DNA of 5,859 bases from the NCBI GenBank assembly GCA_025357355.1, contig JANXPK010000261.1, positions 1-5,859 of the forward strand. The letters run 5' to 3'. Shown here in pieces: positions 5,852-5,859 of the stretch (position 1 is the first letter of the stretch; each line of letters begins with the position of its first letter). The translations under genes were made by a program, and so were the position numbers. Under the pieces are notes generated by a model. It was not told the origin of the DNA, made no database searches, and was given only the letters and a program-made list of their open reading frames with translations. The DNA is from Rhodobacterales bacterium. Its GTDB lineage: Bacteria > Pseudomonadota > Alphaproteobacteria > Rhodobacterales > Rhodobacteraceae.

Positions 5852-5859
5852 ACCTTCCA

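Overview
The window looks like chromosomal DNA of a GC-rich alphaproteobacterium, most likely from the Rhodobacteraceae/Paracoccaceae. Three things point there: the wording of the ParC active-site region, RTX proteins with a Rhodobacteraceae-style N-terminal module, and the gene row SDR - HIG1-type twin-membrane protein - PduO-type cobalamin adenosyltransferase. The assignment comes from recognition, not from a search.

Left part (1-1303, minus strand): two paralogous RTX (haemolysin-type calcium-binding) genes lie in tandem. The left one (1-652) is open and runs off the window at its C-terminus. The right one (753-1303) is a pseudogene. Its roughly 90-residue N-terminal module aligns residue by residue with that of the first gene, but the whole block of glycine/aspartate nonapeptides is missing. 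The tail resumes in another reading frame, and the tail itself carries an in-frame TAG. Its upstream region (1304-1624) has no credible gene. It does hold four TGTAG repeats spaced exactly 11 bp apart (1501-1544), which look like an array of half-sites for an OmpR/PhoB-type regulator.

Middle (1625-3925, minus strand): a complete parC, topoisomerase IV subunit A, with Ala and Asp at the two positions that are usually Ser and Glu/Asp in the quinolone-determining region.

Right part (4044-5692, plus strand), divergent from parC: a classical SDR oxidoreductase, a 69-residue two-helix HIG1-type membrane protein, and a PduO-type cob(I)alamin adenosyltransferase. The last two genes overlap by one to four bases and are surely co-transcribed. 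A strong hairpin with a T-rich tract (5707-5736) ends this unit.

The last 120 bases are an AT-rich intergenic region. They contain a perfect 17-bp palindrome (5786-5802) that fits the alphaproteobacterial Irr/ICE iron-control box, TTTRGAA-N3-TTCYAAA. This suggests that an iron- or haem-regulated gene starts just outside the right edge.

I see no CRISPR array, tRNA, rRNA, insertion sequence or obvious new multi-gene system. The most notable items are the decayed RTX paralog, the 11-bp repeat array and the Irr-like box.
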